IMG/VR virus record: IMGVR_UViG_3300027608_000151
Location: 1 to 24,129 of that record
Direction: 5' to 3' (one strand)
Length of the DNA: 24,129 bases
Origin: a virus
The notes beneath the pieces are model-generated. The model saw nothing but the letters and a program-made list of their open reading frames with translations, ran no database searches and was not told the DNA's origin. Shown piece by piece: positions 22,832-24,129 of the stretch (positions are counted from its first letter, which is position 1; every line of letters starts with the position of its first letter). A program made the position numbers and the translations under genes.

Positions 22832-23464
22832 ATGATCGGTCGTACTGTACACACTGTGTCGGAATATCTTGCACAGGATATCTCAAAGAGAGAACGCAAA
22901 GTTTGGTATTGGCCAACAAAATGGTATGTTGAACCATATGCTCTTGAGCTCGATGAGTGGGATAAATTATATGCGCATTTAAAGATGGCATATCCGATAC
23001 AGCATTTTATTCGTATGGATTGCAATATTATGTTTTGCAGAATACGGCATAAGTGGAGCAACGTAAAGCACTGGTGCGAATACCGCTTAAATCATCCACG
23101 CAAGCATATGATGAAAGCGATATTTACAAAAGATTATCAGGATCTTGATACAATTACCGTAAATTTCTGTCTAGAGTCCATTGTCGAGTATGTTGATCGC
23201 GAGAAATGTTTTGAACATATTCTGTGGGATGATACGGATGAACGTATTCAGCAGGCCGCAATGATTAAAGAAATCTATGAATATGCAACCAAGTGGCGAG
23301 ATCTGCGTGGAAAAGAAATTAATCTTTTATGGGCAGATGTTCCACTCAAAAACACTCGTCTAGACGATTATGCCGTAATCGAGATAAAAGAGAAAGAAAT
23401 AGAAGATCTGGATACAAAATACTGCAATTGGGTGATAAGTAATCGAAAACATCTCTGGACATAA
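22832..23464 (+). CDS. Hypothetical protein, Trp-rich
   Basis: A 210-aa protein rich in Trp and charged residues (RKVWYWPTKWYVEPYALELDEWDKLY). It contains a basic His/Arg middle (FCRIRHKWSNVKHWCEYRLN) and a mostly helical second half with EYATKWRDLRGKEINLLW. No family recognised. The ATG at 22832 follows the membrane-protein stop by one base (TAATATG); a TTG at 22793 in frame overlaps the previous gene and adds 13 residues, less likely. It may be a cytoplasmic accessory protein. Confidence 0.65.
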   Translation: MIGRTVHTVSEYLAQDISKRERKVWYWPTKWYVEPYALELDEWDKLYAHLKMAYPIQHFIRMDCNIMFCRIRHKWSNVKHWCEYRLNHPRKHMMKAIFTKDYQDLDTITVNFCLESIVEYVDREKCFEHILWDDTDERIQQAAMIKEIYEYATKWRDLRGKEINLLWADVPLKNTRLDDYAVIEIKEKEIEDLDTKYCNWVISNRKHLWT

Positions 23465-23466
23465 TT

Positions 23467-23853
23467 ATGTTAAACGATTATCCTGTTGACGAAGATACCG
23501 ATCTAGCAGTCTATGAGTTTGTGGGTGATATTATCACCGCGGTCAAAGAGTTTGATTACAATTGTGATATTGATGCTCAATTTGACGCATGTTTAAACAA
23601 GCAAGAGACTCTCAGGGCAAGTCAGGGGGCAATTAAATCGCCTCTTGGCACAATTGCAGTCTTTCCGGATTTTAAGAATCGAAGTGCAAAAGCATATATC
23701 ATCAATAAGGGAATTATTCACAATATGCAGCAGGAAGGTTTCGATGACGACTTTATTCAGGACGAAGGGCGGTTTTATAGCGTTCCCTTTTCCTACACAA
23801 AAAAGAACGTAGATACGCTGGCATATTACTTAACTCACAAAATTGCTCCGTAA
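23467..23853 (+). CDS. Hypothetical protein
   Basis: A 128-aa acidic protein of unknown function. The first part is strongly acidic (LNDYPVDEDTDLAVYEFVGD), the middle has KSPLGTIAVFPDFKNRSAKAYIINKG that reads as strands, and the end is amphipathic. It begins two bases after the preceding stop, so it shares that transcript, and it is the last gene before the hairpin and promoter at 23862-23948. Confidence 0.65.
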   Translation: MLNDYPVDEDTDLAVYEFVGDIITAVKEFDYNCDIDAQFDACLNKQETLRASQGAIKSPLGTIAVFPDFKNRSAKAYIINKGIIHNMQQEGFDDDFIQDEGRFYSVPFSYTKKNVDTLAYYLTHKIAP

Positions 23854-23861
23854 TAAAAAGT

Positions 23862-23890
23862 CCTAAGTGGTTGATGGTCAACACCTTAGG
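23862..23890 (+). repeat. Boundary hairpin, copy B (core GTTGATGGTCAAC)
   Basis: CCTAAG (23862-23867) pairs with CTTAGG (23885-23890) and GGTTGA with TCAAC around a TGG loop, a 13-bp stem with two mismatches. It starts eight bases after a gene stop and ends 30 bases before a promoter. No U-tract. Near-identical over 21 bases to 1285-1305. Confidence 0.65.
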
Positions 23891-23920
23891 TAAAATACCG
23901 ACCCTCTTGTCATTATTATG

Positions 23921-23948
23921 TTTACTTTGATCCTAAATGTGCTAGGAT
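23921..23948 (+). promoter_or_regulatory. Promoter, TTTACT-N16-TAGGAT
   Basis: TTTACT (23921-23926), 16 bases, TAGGAT (23943-23948) preceded by ATGTGC. Unlike its sisters it is followed by a leader of about 64 bases before the next ATG. Confidence 0.7.
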
Positions 23949-23967
23949 TATAGCCAGATTGAAGAAC

Positions 23968-23998
23968 AACAGCAAGTCACCATGTCGGTGACACTGTT
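23968..23998 (+). promoter_or_regulatory. Leader hairpin
   Basis: AACAG (23968-23972) with CTGTT (23994-23998), and GTCACC (23976-23981) with GGTGAC (23987-23992) around the loop ATGTC, with a small internal loop. It lies in the transcribed leader of the gene at 24019. May protect the mRNA end or control translation. Confidence 0.5.
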
Positions 23999-24018
23999 CT
24001 ATGAGATCAAATTATATC

Positions 24019-24129
24019 ATGAAAACTACGTTAAATACGTCTGCTCCCCAAACCACAGTCGCTACATCTTCCATCACGGCCCCTCGCCGTGGCGTCAAGA
24101 AACCAGAGGCTGTTTCACTCGTCAACACA
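24019..24129 (+). CDS. Start of an unknown gene, cut by right edge
   Basis: An ATG at 24019 opens a frame of 37 codons that runs to the window end. The visible N-terminus is Thr/Ser/Ala-rich then basic (TAPRRGVKKPEAVS), with no signal peptide. It has its own promoter and a hairpin leader. The product cannot be named. Too short to judge reliably, but the promoter argues that it is real. Confidence 0.5.
   Translation, partial: MKTTLNTSAPQTTVATSSITAPRRGVKKPEAVSLVNT

Noticed and set aside
1-24129. CRISPR array, tRNA genes or insertion sequences
   Set aside because: Reading through the intergenic stretches, I saw no repeat-spacer array, no cloverleaf with a clear TTCRANNC arm, and no transposase or terminal inverted repeats. 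A tool search (tRNAscan, minced) was not possible.

Overview
The window looks like part of the replication and nucleotide-metabolism region of a T4-like (myovirus-type) tailed phage. Every supported gene lies on the + strand and the genes are tightly packed. The T4 core order can be read directly: recombination nuclease subunit gp46 (cut by the left edge), sliding clamp gp45, clamp-loader subunits gp44 and gp62, translational repressor RegA, family-B DNA polymerase gp43, recombinase UvsX and DnaB-type helicase gp41. A small heat-shock protein and a CobS/CobT-like MoxR-ATPase plus VWA pair are features known from aquatic T4-like phages. The host cannot be named from the sequence; the promoters look sigma70-like.

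Layout. 1-1278: gp46. 1371-4847: VWA/HEXXH protein and its MoxR ATPase partner. 4911-5595: a small winged-helix-like protein and a predicted dATP/dGTP diphosphohydrolase. 5613-8425: gp45, a small conserved phage protein, gp44, gp62, RegA. 8529-8945: Hsp20, with a T4-type late promoter motif and a structured leader. 9117-13149: gp43, a MazG-like pyrophosphatase and an archaeo-eukaryotic-type primase-like protein. 13235-14328: two unknown genes. 14373-18868: a cluster that looks like a base-modification pathway. It comprises an Nmad1-like protein, a dCMP hydroxymethylase with the diagnostic Asp, a dCMP deaminase, a protein resembling the glutamyl/putrescinyl-thymine pyrophosphorylase (amino acid:DNA transferase) group, a fold-type II PLP enzyme and an SGNH-hydrolase-like protein. 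18908-21618: UvsX, a small unknown protein, gp41. 21744-23853: five small accessory genes of unknown function. From 24019: the start of a further gene cut by the right edge.

How it may work together (inference). The two pyrophosphatases, the deaminase and the hydroxymethylase would reshape the dNTP pool so that 5-hydroxymethylcytosine enters phage DNA. The transferase-like, PLP and SGNH proteins could then build a larger adduct on that base. A hydroxymethyl-C rather than hydroxymethyl-U starting point for such chemistry would be unusual.

Regulation. At least ten promoter-like elements share TTTACA/T (or TRTACA), a 16-17 base spacer and TAGGAT/TATGAT/TATAAT. At many of them the predicted transcription start falls on, or within a few bases of, the start codon (6653, 9117, 13235, 18908, probably 4911; within 6 bases at 1371, 14373, 21744). 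Shine-Dalgarno sequences are almost absent, except for a strong one before hsp20. Leaderless expression of the early/middle genes is therefore likely. A recurring hairpin (core GTTGATGGTCAAC) sits between several gene ends and the next promoter.
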